From: JAUWKC01 sp035527845
Lineage (GTDB): Bacteria; Planctomycetota; Phycisphaerae; Sedimentisphaerales; Anaerobacaceae
NCBI GenBank assembly: GCA_035527845.1
Contig: DATKZT010000095.1
Span: forward strand, 1 to 64,000
Reading direction: 5' to 3'
DNA length: 64,000 nt
A program made the position numbers and the translations under genes. Each line of letters starts with the position of its first letter. The first letter of the stretch is position 1. This document shows positions 26,581 through 35,880 of the stretch, one piece after another. The notes beneath the pieces were generated by a model that saw only the letters and a list, made by a program, of their open reading frames with translations, searched no databases and was not told the origin of the DNA.

Positions 26581-26713
26581 CGTTATTCAATTTTGGCGAT
26601 ATTATACACGATTTTGGGTTGGAAGTAAAGGGAAAAGTCGGTTCGTGACCGGCCAAAAGGCGTGGCGGGTAAACGGGAGGCAGGTGGCGGAAAAGGACCG
26701 ATAATATTTTTCT

Positions 26714-26742
26714 TTGATATTTACAGCTCCATTGTGTAAAAT
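26714..26742 (+). promoter_or_regulatory. Sigma70-like promoter for the matrixin operon
   Basis: TTGATA (26714-26719) and TAAAAT (26737-26742) are separated by 17 bp. The transcript would have a leader of about 145 bases before the ATG at 26896, with a small AAGGTG/CACCTT hairpin early in it. Confidence 0.5.
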
Positions 26743-26895
26743 GGCGTTAGTCATGTGAGAAATAGTAAGGTGGGGAGAAACTCACCTTTTGCTGTCATTC
26801 CAGGCTTTTCCCCCCACGCCCATAAGAGGCAATTATTCTGTGTGCTGGGCAGAGAGTTACGTGAAGAATAGGGAGTCAACAGAAAGGGGAAGCTT

Positions 26896-27573
26896 ATGAC
26901 CACGAGAGGAAATAGGATGCGAGGGGCCATGTTGTGGGCTGTGGTGATTGCTGCGGTATTGGTTTCTTCGGTTAGCCAGGCAACCACGCTGCGAAAGCTG
27001 TCCGTTGAGGACTTGGTGGCCCACGCCGATACGGTTGTCGTCGGCAAGTGTGAGAAAGTTGAAACCGTCTGGCTTGCAAGAAAAATCTACACTATCGCCA
27101 CCATCCGCGTCAGTGAGTCTGTCAAAGGGAAAGTAGACCCGAATAACACAATCAAGGTGTACATGCTGGGCGGCCGGGTTAGAAAACCTATGCCTGTTAA
27201 GATGCATGTTCCCGGTGCTGCCAAGGTCGCCAAGGGTGAGGAAATGCTTTTGTTTCTCAAAGCCGGCGGCCCCAAGAAAGAACATCACCGCTTCGTGGGT
27301 ATGACCCAAGGGAGAATACCCATCAAGACGGACCCAAACACCGGCAGAAAGGACATCTGCTATGCCGAGGCAATAAAAGGCGTCCGGATGGTTGATAGAG
27401 AGGGCAGACTGCTTGCTCCCGGTGTGGGGCTCGAAGCGGCTGATGAAGGGACTCTCCAAGGCTTTCTTGGGCGAATAAAGCAGATTATGGCTCAACAAGA
27501 GGCCGAGAAGGCGGCCCAGCAAAAGGACCTGCCCAAAGATGCCGCGGGGAAGCAGAAAGGGGGTGCGAAATGA
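26896..27573 (+). CDS. Secreted protein coupled to a matrixin gene
   Basis: The 225-aa product starts with a signal peptide (WAVVIAAVLVSSVSQA) and a domain beginning LRKLSVEDLVAHADTVVVGKCEKVE. This start is typical of small secreted proteins found next to matrixin-like metalloproteases in planctomycetes and myxobacteria. A TIRVSESVKGKV segment and a lysine/glutamine-rich tail follow. AGGGG stands before the ATG, and a second ATG at 26917 also has a GAGG site. The stop overlaps the next start codon (ATGA). It may act with that protease, as inhibitor or chaperone, but no function is known. Confidence 0.8.
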   Translation: MTTRGNRMRGAMLWAVVIAAVLVSSVSQATTLRKLSVEDLVAHADTVVVGKCEKVETVWLARKIYTIATIRVSESVKGKVDPNNTIKVYMLGGRVRKPMPVKMHVPGAAKVAKGEEMLLFLKAGGPKKEHHRFVGMTQGRIPIKTDPNTGRKDICYAEAIKGVRMVDREGRLLAPGVGLEAADEGTLQGFLGRIKQIMAQQEAEKAAQQKDLPKDAAGKQKGGAK

Positions 27574-30500
27574 GAACGCCGCACCATTTCAGATCCCGAT
27601 ACTACTCGCGCCTACTCCTAAGTCTATTGGTTCAGCTACTTCTATCTTGCGTTTGTTTTGGCTATGGGAATCTACAATTCAAGGACGACCACGATAACAC
27701 GGTCAACAACCTCTGGGACGAACGTTCTTATGACTCTAATTCTTTTCCTGATGGTATTCCCTGGCTTCTCAACGACTGGGACCCCTGCAGTGTCATCGAC
27801 GCCAATTTGGCTGAGTTTCAGGCCATCGTCAGTGATGCATTTGAGACGTGGGAAGCTGTGCCTGAGGCAAACGTCGCATTTGCTTATGCTGGCCTTACCA
27901 GCAATGGCACGACTGGCAACCCCGCTGACCCCCATGCCCAAGGTTTACCGCCACATCCAGCCCTTGATGGCAACAACGTGGTTGTCTTCGATGATACGCC
28001 GGAGGATGCACTTGCTATCACTTACATCTTTACTCTTTCTGATGAATTTACGTTCGACAACAACGATGCTGATCCGAATAATGATACGGACTTCATTCCT
28101 GAAGGAACCTATCCTGCCGGCACGATCCTTGATGCCGATATTGTTCTTAACATAAACGAAAGCCAGTGGAGCGTGACCGGCGAGCGCCGCAAATACGATG
28201 TGCAGGGAGTACTCGTCCACGAGATTGGCCACTTCATAGGATTATGCCACTCCTGCGTTCGGGAAACGTATTATTCACAAGCGACAATGTTTCCCTTTGC
28301 CCTAACCAATCCGGAGGGATTGGAACTGCGAACGCTTTCTCAGGATGACATCGCTGGAGTCAGTTGCTATTATCCGTCTGGTTCTTTTGGTGCAAATTTC
28401 GGCTCAATCTTCGGCACCGTTACAAAAGACATCTCTCCATTTGTCGGCGCACACGTCTGGGCTGTCAAGGCTGACGACCGGAAGGTCATTGTGGGCGCCT
28501 ACTCTGATGAAAGTGGTAATTATTCGCTGGGGGGATTGCCACCGGGTGATTATATACTTAGAGTCGAACCAGTTTGCGTTAGCAGTAACACTTGGTTGTC
28601 AAGAATCAATGAGATTCTTGGCGCGGGTACTTACGCCATAGCAGACTTTCAGGCTGAAATCTACGATGAAGTTTCGGTCGAGTCGTCGGCGACATTAGTT
28701 GCAGTTGCTGGAGGCTCGGATTTGATAGGATATGATTTCACGCTACTTGATGGCGAAAATCCTGATCCGTTTGAGGACGACGATACGCCCGCCCAAGCAC
28801 GTTTTTTAAACTTAGGCACAAGTCGTGAGATCCATCACATTTACCCTAATAATGACGTTGACTTCTACCGGTTTAATGGGACAACAGGAACCACATATAG
28901 GATCCTCGTATCCAATATATGCGTTGAACAAAGATATGGCGTTTCTAACATGAACTCGGACACGGCCATGACCCTTTATGATGAAGATAGCCAAGCCTTT
29001 ATTCGCGTCAATAATGACCTTGACACGTCGAATAGTCGTTTAGAATCCTGCATCTTCTTTACCGCCCCGAGAACCGCTACATATTATGTGAAGGTAAGTC
29101 TCTTTCCAATTCGCAATCTTGGCGACGATGGAGTAGGAAGAAATTACGATTTTGCAATCGACGAAATAAGTCCACAGCATTACCACGTCGATGTTTCGAC
29201 TGGTTCCGACAATACCGGCAATGGTAGCCAAGCGTTTCCTTGGGCAACTATTCAATACGCAATTGACTCTGTGACTGGTACGGTGGTCACCCCTGCATTT
29301 ATACACGTTGCTGAAGGCACCTATTATGAGAACCTCGTCTGTGATTCTTTCAAGTTTATATTGGGTGGATACCAGTCCGGGACGTGGGCCCGAAATATTG
29401 AGACCTATGAAACCGTCCTCGACGGAAACAGTAGTGGCTCGGTCATATTGGCCGCAGATATGATGGATATCGAAGGCTTTACCATTACGAATGGTCTTGC
29501 TTGGAAAGGTGGGGGTATCTTGTGCCCTGATGGCGAATCGGCCTGCATTGTAGCCAACAAGGTGGCCAACAATACGGCTACGGGCACGGCGGGGGGTATC
29601 GGCCTATATAATGGCTGTGACGCATTCGTCTCAAGCAACACTATCTATCAAAACGTCTGTTCAAATACCGCCGGGGGCGGAGGTATGTATGTTTACAACT
29701 CGCATCCACACATACTTCGCAACACTATATTCGCAAATACCACGCAAGGATCGGGTGCTGCGATTCGCCTTTCCACAGAGTACTGCGAGTCAAGTGTTAT
29801 TAAATACAATCTCTTCTTGGCAAACGCATGCACGGGTAACCTGCAGTCTGGTGGAGCGCTCAGTATGTACGGTTATGACGACAAGGTTGTGGGCAATACT
29901 TTCGTCGGAAATACGGCTACGGACAGGGGAGGTGCGGTATGCATTACCTATTACCCCGCCTTTTTTTCGAAGAATGTTTTTTGTCAAAACAATGCTTCAA
30001 ACGATGGTGGAGCCTTATATTCTTACCGAACAGCGTCTACTGTAAAGGACAATATATTCGTTGACAACTCTGCTGGATCCAAAGGAGGAGCAATTCGCTA
30101 TGCGTATCATGATAGTCCACATACATTGGGAAATGTCATAGTCGGCAACTCTGCCCCACAGGCTGGAGGTATATACCATGATACCCATGGTGGACACATC
30201 TTGAACAACACCATTGTACAAAATGATGGCGGTGGAATATGCGTGGATGTTCGGGATAAAATTTCAACCGACAACAACATCATTGCCGCAAACACAGGTT
30301 ATGGACTATATGAAGTAGATGGGAGTCTGGACTTTCAAAGCAATAATATCCTTGCAAATTCAACGGGCGATTACTACGACCTTGACACGAACATGTCTTA
30401 CAATGATGCGAATACCATAAACAGCGAAGTTGTCAACCCAGGATGTATAGTAGCAAACAACGTCGACTGGTTTCCGGGTTTCAAGGCGGCGCCAGGCGGT

Positions 30501-31223
30501 ATGGCGGATAGCATTGTCTACGATCCAAACACTTATCAATCGATCCTCACTGACGACAATGCCTTATTCAAGCCCAATGCTCTGGCCACGCTGACAATCA
30601 ATCCCGACACGAACCAGCCCCTCCACTTCTACATCATATCTAACACGGAGACGACTATAACAACCTGGGGCGATATGAACTCTGTTGCCTCGCCGCCCTG
30701 CACGTATCAGGTCTTTGATTACCATTTAACCAAGGATTCAAGAAACATCGAAGCCGGTATGGACGTTTCCGAATACGTTGAAACCGACATCGACGGGGAC
30801 GACCGACCTCTCTACAGCAATTTCGATATTGGAGCAGACGAAGTATTTCCTATAGCTGGCGACTTCGAGCCGGACGAAGACGTCGACTGGGCTGACCTTG
30901 CCATCTTTGTTGAGCACTGGCTGCGGTCAAGGTTGGATGCCGACCTTTTTCCGGGCCAAGGCGATGGGTTCGTTGACTCTTTCGATTGGGCCATCTTTGC
31001 TCAGGCTTGGAAAAGCACAGAATCGTCGCCAAACTGGAATGCGAACTGTGATATTGCTCCTGCAGGCGGCGATGGCGTAATCGACTGGAACGACCTTGCT
31101 GTTTTTGTGGGCCAGTGGCTGCATGCCTATTGTGCCGACCTTGCCCCATCTGGCGATGGGGATGGCATAGTCAATATGCTCGACTTTGCTGTGTTTGCCG
31201 AACATTGGCTTGCAGGGCTTTAG
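27570..31223 (+). CDS. Secreted matrixin-like protease with beta-helix and dockerin-like repeats
   Basis: The 1217-aa protein has a signal peptide (LLLSLLVQLLLSCVCFG), then a metzincin-type domain with the zinc motif HEIGHFIGLCH near residue 217. A carboxypeptidase-regulatory-like beta-sandwich follows (about 275-335, SIFGTVTKDISPFVGAHVWA), then a pre-peptidase C-terminal-like domain (about 400-520) and a right-handed beta-helix of repeated NNT/GNT turns (about 530-980). The chain ends in four EF-hand-like units (about 1090-1217) of the type D-x-D-x-V-D-x-x-D-x-A-x-F-x-x-x-W. The zinc ligands are complete. It probably attaches to a surface or complex by the C-terminal repeats. It overlaps the preceding gene by 4 bases. 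Confidence 0.9.
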   Translation: MRTPHHFRSRYYSRLLLSLLVQLLLSCVCFGYGNLQFKDDHDNTVNNLWDERSYDSNSFPDGIPWLLNDWDPCSVIDANLAEFQAIVSDAFETWEAVPEANVAFAYAGLTSNGTTGNPADPHAQGLPPHPALDGNNVVVFDDTPEDALAITYIFTLSDEFTFDNNDADPNNDTDFIPEGTYPAGTILDADIVLNINESQWSVTGERRKYDVQGVLVHEIGHFIGLCHSCVRETYYSQATMFPFALTNPEGLELRTLSQDDIAGVSCYYPSGSFGANFGSIFGTVTKDISPFVGAHVWAVKADDRKVIVGAYSDESGNYSLGGLPPGDYILRVEPVCVSSNTWLSRINEILGAGTYAIADFQAEIYDEVSVESSATLVAVAGGSDLIGYDFTLLDGENPDPFEDDDTPAQARFLNLGTSREIHHIYPNNDVDFYRFNGTTGTTYRILVSNICVEQRYGVSNMNSDTAMTLYDEDSQAFIRVNNDLDTSNSRLESCIFFTAPRTATYYVKVSLFPIRNLGDDGVGRNYDFAIDEISPQHYHVDVSTGSDNTGNGSQAFPWATIQYAIDSVTGTVVTPAFIHVAEGTYYENLVCDSFKFILGGYQSGTWARNIETYETVLDGNSSGSVILAADMMDIEGFTITNGLAWKGGGILCPDGESACIVANKVANNTATGTAGGIGLYNGCDAFVSSNTIYQNVCSNTAGGGGMYVYNSHPHILRNTIFANTTQGSGAAIRLSTEYCESSVIKYNLFLANACTGNLQSGGALSMYGYDDKVVGNTFVGNTATDRGGAVCITYYPAFFSKNVFCQNNASNDGGALYSYRTASTVKDNIFVDNSAGSKGGAIRYAYHDSPHTLGNVIVGNSAPQAGGIYHDTHGGHILNNTIVQNDGGGICVDVRDKISTDNNIIAANTGYGLYEVDGSLDFQSNNILANSTGDYYDLDTNMSYNDANTINSEVVNPGCIVANNVDWFPGFKAAPGGMADSIVYDPNTYQSILTDDNALFKPNALATLTINPDTNQPLHFYIISNTETTITTWGDMNSVASPPCTYQVFDYHLTKDSRNIEAGMDVSEYVETDIDGDDRPLYSNFDIGADEVFPIAGDFEPDEDVDWADLAIFVEHWLRSRLDADLFPGQGDGFVDSFDWAIFAQAWKSTESSPNWNANCDIAPAGGDGVIDWNDLAVFVGQWLHAYCADLAPSGDGDGIVNMLDFAVFAEHWLAGL

Positions 31224-31239
31224 AAATGATTGTGAGTTG

Positions 31240-31269
31240 AGATTGTTTCGCTGCGCTAGCAATGACAGG
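31240..31269. repeat. Short dispersed repeat fragment
   Basis: The sequence GAGATTGTTTCGCTGCGCTA followed by GCAATGACAGG matches a type of non-coding repeat (agattgcttcgc...caatgacagg) that is scattered through many bacterial genomes. It lies directly before the dapA relic, consistent with a rearrangement junction. Confidence 0.45.
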
Positions 31270-31308
31270 CGCGTCGCCGGGGCGGTGGCGGGAATTGGGG
31301 GTGTTATT

Positions 31309-31356
31309 TTATCAGGCCGTAGTCTTTTAAGGTTTGTCTGAGGGCGGTTTTTTCCC
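31309..31356 (-). pseudogene. Relic of a dapA 3' end
   Basis: Read on the minus strand this stretch encodes TALRQTLKDYGLIK followed by a TAA stop. The intact dapA gene ends with TTLRQTLKDYGLLT. The 41-bp core (31313-31353) matches 34233-34273 at 37 of 41 positions and lies in the same orientation. One Leu codon differs at two positions yet is synonymous, so this is more likely the remains of an older paralogue than a fresh copy. Nothing upstream of about 17 codons is recognisable. Confidence 0.75.
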
Positions 31357-31461
31357 TAAAAAAAAGTGGCGGAGGATCCAATTCTGTGAATAATTTGCGG
31401 GGTGGCGGCGACTTATCTATGAGTGACCGGATAAATTATTGGTTTGTTTGGGAGATGTGCC

Positions 31462-32622
31462 ATGGCTGATAACGACATAATTCTTTTGCGGCGTTTTTCA
31501 CAGAGCGGCGATGCGGAGGCTTTTTCGGAGGTTGTGCGGCGTCACGCGGGGCTGGTGTACGGGGCCGGTTTGCGGGTGCTTGAGGACCGGAGCCGGGCGG
31601 CGGACGTGGTGCAGGAGACGTTTTTGGAGCTGGTGCGGGATGCTGGAAGCATCAGCGGGTCGGTGGCGGGGTGGCTGCATAGGGTGGCGACGCGCAAGGC
31701 GCTGGATGTGGTTCGCAGAGAGGGGCGACGGAGGCGGCGCGAGGAGAAATATGCGGCTCAAAAGACGCAGGGGACCGAGGAGTGGGGGCAGATATCGCTG
31801 CATGTTGACGAGGCCCTCGATGAGCTTGACGAAGAGTTGAAGCAAATCCTTATAGCCCACTTCCTTGCGGGTCGAACGACGAGTGATATCGCCGGCACCA
31901 GAGGGATATCGCAGGCGACGGTGTCCCGTCGGATTGAATCGGGCGTGGGGGAGCTGCGCAAGAGGCTCCACCGGAGGGGAGTAATTGTTGCGGCCGCGGC
32001 ACTGGGCTCGCTGCTGGCGCAAAATGCGGCAGAGGCGGCGCCCGCGGCGGTTTTGCAGGAGCTGGGCAAGATAGCGCTGGTGGGAGCCGAAGCGGCGGGG
32101 ACATCGGGCGCCGCAGCGGCTTCGGGCACTGCGGCCAAGGCAGCGACGACAGCGGTAATGACGGGCGTTAAGGCGAAGATTATTGCCGCGGCGGCAGTTG
32201 CGGCAGTGGGCGTTGGCGGCGTGGTGACTTATGAGCACATAACCAGCAAGCCGGTCGAGCAGGGTCAGCCGAGCAGGCAGGTCGTCCCGTCGGTCGAAAC
32301 GCCTCGGCGTGGGCAGCCGCGGCCGACGACCAGGACTGTGCGAAGGGCCGAGTCCCTGCAATACGGCGAAACGGTGCGGAAGGTGCAGGAACCTGCGGTT
32401 TATTCCGAGGAGCAAACACCCGCAGAGGACGCACTTGGCTTTGGTTCTACTGAACCGCCGGTCGAAGAAGTCAAAGAAGAGACTCAGCCGGCAGGTTATG
32501 GCGGTGGTTCGGGTGGTCTTGGTTTCGGCGATCGAGGTGCCGAGCCCGACCGTCCGGAGGATGAGCCGGATCCGGACAGCAACCGGCCGCCGGATGCGGG
32601 GTTCTATTTTGGGGGTCCTTGA
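31462..32622 (+). CDS. ECF sigma factor with membrane-spanning C-terminal extension
   Basis: The 386-aa protein begins with a standard ECF module: region 2 (SGDAEAFSEVVRRHAGLVYG, VVQETFLELVRDA, GWLHRVATRKALDVVR) and region 4 (LIAHFLAGRTTSDIAGTRGI then QATVSRRIESGVGELRKRL). An Ala-rich stretch follows, then a transmembrane helix (about 240-255, AAAAVAAVGVGGVVTYEH) and a Pro/Glu/Gly-rich tail. Such tails in planctomycete sigma factors are thought to replace a separate anti-sigma factor. The ATG at 31462 has GGGAG 7 bases upstream. The next gene follows after 42 bases. Confidence 0.9.
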   Translation: MADNDIILLRRFSQSGDAEAFSEVVRRHAGLVYGAGLRVLEDRSRAADVVQETFLELVRDAGSISGSVAGWLHRVATRKALDVVRREGRRRRREEKYAAQKTQGTEEWGQISLHVDEALDELDEELKQILIAHFLAGRTTSDIAGTRGISQATVSRRIESGVGELRKRLHRRGVIVAAAALGSLLAQNAAEAAPAAVLQELGKIALVGAEAAGTSGAAAASGTAAKAATTAVMTGVKAKIIAAAAVAAVGVGGVVTYEHITSKPVEQGQPSRQVVPSVETPRRGQPRPTTRTVRRAESLQYGETVRKVQEPAVYSEEQTPAEDALGFGSTEPPVEEVKEETQPAGYGGGSGGLGFGDRGAEPDRPEDEPDPDSNRPPDAGFYFGGP

Positions 32623-32664
32623 TTTTGCGCGAGTAGTACGTCATTTTCGTTGCCGGAGGCTTTC

Positions 32665-34227
32665 ATGTGCAAGGTTAAAAGAGCGTTTCTAATTGCAGTG
32701 GGCCTCGGCCCAGTCTTTGTGCCGGTTTGTTTTGCCGGGGGTGATGATGTCGTTTCGGGACGGGAGCTGCTGCGGGCGGTGCGGGAGAAGGATGGGGAGG
32801 CGGGGAAGCCGCCGCAGCCGAGCAGAACCAATGGGGGCGAGGGTAGCAAAGAGCGTCTCACTGCACTCGAACTACTTGAAAGGTACGCGGCAAACCAGGA
32901 CAAGCTGCAGTCTTTCGTTCACAAGACTCAATCCAGACATGAGGTCGCCAGTTCAGCTACGTTCAGCGCGATGGGCAAAGAAGGGGTATGGCGTGCCGTG
33001 TACTTTGACGAGCAAGATACGCGTTTTGATGGTGACCGGACCAGCTACCGTGAGAGTGTTTGGGGTCAAGTCAGCCCCGGGTGGAATGTCAAGAAAGACG
33101 CAGCCATGTACAACCAAAACCTTTGGGATGGTGAAACTGCGTATCAATACAATACGGCGGGTTCCGGCGGAGGCACACTTTATGTCAAGCCTTTCAAATC
33201 TACAGACCCCGAGGACAAAAAAGCAAAGGCAAGGGCAACGCTGTATGGGCATGCGGGGCTCTATAAGCTCCTTGGGGGTTATTTTTATCAACAGCCCGGG
33301 CGGATAGATTCGGTTCTCCGCAAGGCAGATGCCATCTCTGTAAGAAGTACGATGGATAATATAGGCGGCTCTGATTGCTACGTTATAGAGGCGAGCATAA
33401 AAAACGGTGAATACACGCTCTGGATAGACCCCAAGCACGGACATAACATCGCGAGAATAGAAATCGACAGAGGACCGAAGGAGTTTCCGCATCTAAAAAG
33501 TTACTCTTTTTACCTGAATGATGTGCGCTTTAAGGAGGTTGACGGCGTATGGCTGCCGGTGGAAGCGAATGCAGGGCAGCACTTCATCTGGCCGGACGAA
33601 AAGCTTTTCGATAAGAGTACGTACCATATAAAGGTGACCGAACTTGTGCTGAACCCCGACCACGACGCCCTGCGCTCTTTCGTGCTGGATGACATCAGAG
33701 AAGGAGCGATAGTTTCGGAGGACGGCCCCCGGTGTGTATGGTCAAAAGATCCGAAGTTTGTGGTCGATAAAAAGGGCCGGGTGGTAAGGTATGATCCCAA
33801 TAAGTCGGCCACCAGGATTGTCAAGACTCTGCCGGATTTCCAGCAGTTTGACCTTAAATTAAGTTCCGTCCGGTTGAAGGAGAAGATAGTGTTGTTATAT
33901 TTTTGGCAAAAGGGTCAGCGGTCATCCGAGCAGTGCCTGATGTCTCTTCGGGATCGCGGGGAAGAGCTGGCCGGAAAGGGCGTGGCGGTAATCACGGTGG
34001 AAGCCTTCGGCGCGAACAAGAAGCAACTCAGGTCCTGGGCGAGCGAGAAGAAGGTAACGTTTCCTGTTGGAAGCTTCAAAGAGCGGCGTGCCACAGAGCT
34101 TCGTCAGGCGTGGGGGATTGAGACTGCGCCGCTGCTGGTACTGACGGACAGAAATCATGTTGTTGTGGCCGAAGGCTTTGGGCTGGAAGATCTTGATGAG
34201 AAAATCAAGCAAGCCGGCAGCTCTTAG
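32665..34227 (+). CDS. Secreted lipoprotein-sorting-like protein with thioredoxin-fold tail
   Basis: The 520-aa protein has a signal peptide (FLIAVGLGPVFVPVCFAGG), a large beta-rich middle part (about 80-370) resembling LolA/LppX-type domains (YVIEASIKNGEYTLWIDPKHG, IEIDRGPKEFPHLKSYSFYL, DGVWLPVEA), and a redoxin-like C-terminal domain (about 395-520: EKIVLLYFWQKGQRSSEQC, GKGVAVITVEAFG, AWGIETAPLLVLTD). The usual CxxC of thioredoxins is replaced by a Gly-Gln-Arg-Ser-Ser-Glu-Gln-Cys segment with a single Cys, so normal disulfide chemistry is doubtful. GGAGG stands 5 bases before the ATG. It follows the sigma gene and its stop overlaps the dapA stop. Confidence 0.8.
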   Translation: MCKVKRAFLIAVGLGPVFVPVCFAGGDDVVSGRELLRAVREKDGEAGKPPQPSRTNGGEGSKERLTALELLERYAANQDKLQSFVHKTQSRHEVASSATFSAMGKEGVWRAVYFDEQDTRFDGDRTSYRESVWGQVSPGWNVKKDAAMYNQNLWDGETAYQYNTAGSGGGTLYVKPFKSTDPEDKKAKARATLYGHAGLYKLLGGYFYQQPGRIDSVLRKADAISVRSTMDNIGGSDCYVIEASIKNGEYTLWIDPKHGHNIARIEIDRGPKEFPHLKSYSFYLNDVRFKEVDGVWLPVEANAGQHFIWPDEKLFDKSTYHIKVTELVLNPDHDALRSFVLDDIREGAIVSEDGPRCVWSKDPKFVVDKKGRVVRYDPNKSATRIVKTLPDFQQFDLKLSSVRLKEKIVLLYFWQKGQRSSEQCLMSLRDRGEELAGKGVAVITVEAFGANKKQLRSWASEKKVTFPVGSFKERRATELRQAWGIETAPLLVLTDRNHVVVAEGFGLEDLDEKIKQAGSS

Positions 34228-35096
34228 GTCAGCAGGCCGTAGTCTTTGAGGGTTTGTCTGAGGGTGGTTTTCTTGCTCTCGTCCATTGGGGTCATGGGCA
34301 GGCGCATCTCTTCGGGGGCCATATCAAGCATAGCCATAGCGGCTTTGATGGGTATGGGGTTTGTGGCCAGGCCGAGGAGGTTTCGGCAGAGGGCGAAGAG
34401 TTTCTTATGCCATTTGAGGGCGGACGTGAAATCACCTTCGAGGATTAGATCGGTCATGGCCTTAACGTCGGCGGGGACGATGTTCGCGACGACGCTGACG
34501 ACGCCTTTTCCGCCGACCGAGCAGATGGGCAGTGTGAGGGAGTCATCGCCGGAGAGGATGGTGAGGTCGCATCGGGTTGCGATTTCACTGACCTGGTCGA
34601 GCTTGCCGGTTGCGTCTTTGATGGCGACGATGTTTTCAAGCTCGGCGAGGCGGACGACGGTATCGGGTGTCATTCCGGCACCGCATCGGCCGGGGATGTC
34701 GTAGAGGACTATGGGCAGGTCGACTTCTTCTGCGATGGCCTTGAAGTGCTGATAGAAGCCTTCCTGTGTGGGCTTGTTGTAGTAGGGGTCCACCTGCAGC
34801 GTGGCGTCGGCGCCGACCTTCTTTGCGAATGCGGCAAGCTCGATTGCCTCTGCGGTGCTGTTGGAGCCGGCGCCGGCAATTACGGGGACCTGTCCGCCGA
34901 CGGCTTTGACGACTCTTTCGATGACCTGCTTGTGCTCTTCGTGGCTGAGGGTGGGACATTCGCCGGTGGTTCCGACGGGTACGATGCCGTCGATGCTGTT
35001 TTCGAGCTGGAAGTCGACCAGCTCGTCGAGCGTCTGCAAATCAAGTTCGCCGTCCTGGAAGGGCGTGACCAATGCTACGAGTGCTCCTGTAAACAT
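34224..35096 (-). CDS. dapA: 4-hydroxy-tetrahydrodipicolinate synthase
   Basis: DapA condenses pyruvate and aspartate semialdehyde in lysine and diaminopimelate synthesis. The 290-aa protein has GIVPVGTTGECPTLS, the Tyr of LYDIPGRCG, the Schiff-base Lys in AIKDATGK and the GDD segment SGDDSLTLP, all in a TIM-barrel of usual length. The ATG at 35096 has GGGAG 8 bases upstream; a TTG 15 bases earlier was rejected. Its stop codon overlaps that of the convergent gene (TTAG). Its last codons are repeated 2.9 kb away as a relic. Confidence 0.96.
   Translation of the reverse strand: MFTGALVALVTPFQDGELDLQTLDELVDFQLENSIDGIVPVGTTGECPTLSHEEHKQVIERVVKAVGGQVPVIAGAGSNSTAEAIELAAFAKKVGADATLQVDPYYNKPTQEGFYQHFKAIAEEVDLPIVLYDIPGRCGAGMTPDTVVRLAELENIVAIKDATGKLDQVSEIATRCDLTILSGDDSLTLPICSVGGKGVVSVVANIVPADVKAMTDLILEGDFTSALKWHKKLFALCRNLLGLATNPIPIKAAMAMLDMAPEEMRLPMTPMDESKKTTLRQTLKDYGLLT
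34233..34273. repeat. Direct repeat formed by the dapA 3' end
   Basis: This is the intact dapA copy of a 41-bp sequence that also occurs at 31313-31353 in the same orientation, with 4 differences. The two copies bracket the sigma factor and the thioredoxin-tailed protein genes. Confidence 0.7.
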
Positions 35097-35133
35097 TTTC
35101 GTTACTCCCAATTCATTGGTTTGCGATTTCGAG

Positions 35134-35880
35134 TTACTTCAGCGATTCGGCGTCGACTTCGTTCAGGATGTTCAGATACTCTTTTACGGTGTTGCGCAGT
35201 CCCATTTCAATGGCGTCTGCTATGAGTGCGTGGCCGATTGAAACCTCGAGGACTCCGTGAACTGTGCCGAGAAACTTTGCGAGGTTCCTGAGGTTGAGGT
35301 CGTGGCCGGCGTTGAGTCCGAGGCCCATATCGAGAGCGGCCCTTGCGGCGGCGGCATATTTGTCCAGCGCAGCTTCGACATTCTCGCCGGTTCTGAATGC
35401 TCTGGCGTAGGGCTCGGTGTAAAGTTCGACGCGGTCGGCGCGGGCCTCTTTTGCCAGCTCGATGCCGGATATATCGGGGTCCATGAAAAGGCTGACGCGG
35501 ATGCCGCGCTGCTTTAGCTCCTCAATGACCGGCGCGAGGCGGTTCTTTGTGATGGTGAGGTCCCAGCCGTGGTCGGAGGTGTTGGCATCGGGGGAGTCCG
35601 GCACGAGGGTTGCCTGGTCGGGTTTGATTTCGCGCACGATGTCCATGTATTTGCCTGTAAAGGGGTTGCCCTCGATATTGAACTCGACGGTGACTATCTT
35701 GGCCAGCTCGTACACGTCGGCAAATCGGATGTGTCTCTGGTCGGGGCGTGGGTGTACGGTGATGCCGTGTGCGCCGGCCCTGATGACGGTTCGGGCGGAG
35801 TCCGTCACGCTCGGAATGCCGAGGTCGCGCTGGTTTCGCAGCAGTGCTATTTTGTTCAGGTTGACGCTCAGTTTTGTCAT
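35134..35880 (-). CDS. pdxJ: Pyridoxine 5'-phosphate synthase
   Basis: PdxJ closes the pyridine ring from 1-deoxyxylulose-5-phosphate and 3-amino-2-oxopropyl phosphate. The 248-aa TIM-barrel starts with SVNLNKIALLRNQR and contains the GITVHPRPDQRHI, FNIEGNP, LVPDSPDANTSDHGWD, SLFMDPD and GLGLNAGHDLN segments with the catalytic His and Glu residues. The ATG at 35880 has AAGGA 7 bases upstream; a longer frame to 36057 overlaps the divergent gene and was rejected. It lies 37 bases before dapA and may be co-transcribed with it. Confidence 0.96.
   Translation of the reverse strand: MTKLSVNLNKIALLRNQRDLGIPSVTDSARTVIRAGAHGITVHPRPDQRHIRFADVYELAKIVTVEFNIEGNPFTGKYMDIVREIKPDQATLVPDSPDANTSDHGWDLTITKNRLAPVIEELKQRGIRVSLFMDPDISGIELAKEARADRVELYTEPYARAFRTGENVEAALDKYAAAARAALDMGLGLNAGHDLNLRNLAKFLGTVHGVLEVSIGHALIADAIEMGLRNTVKEYLNILNEVDAESLK

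Noticed and set aside
26108..26656. Minus-strand ORF encoded by the Lys-Pro-Asn-type repeat
   Set aside because: The frame is made of degenerate short repeats and antisense to the GT4 gene end; treated as a DNA repeat.
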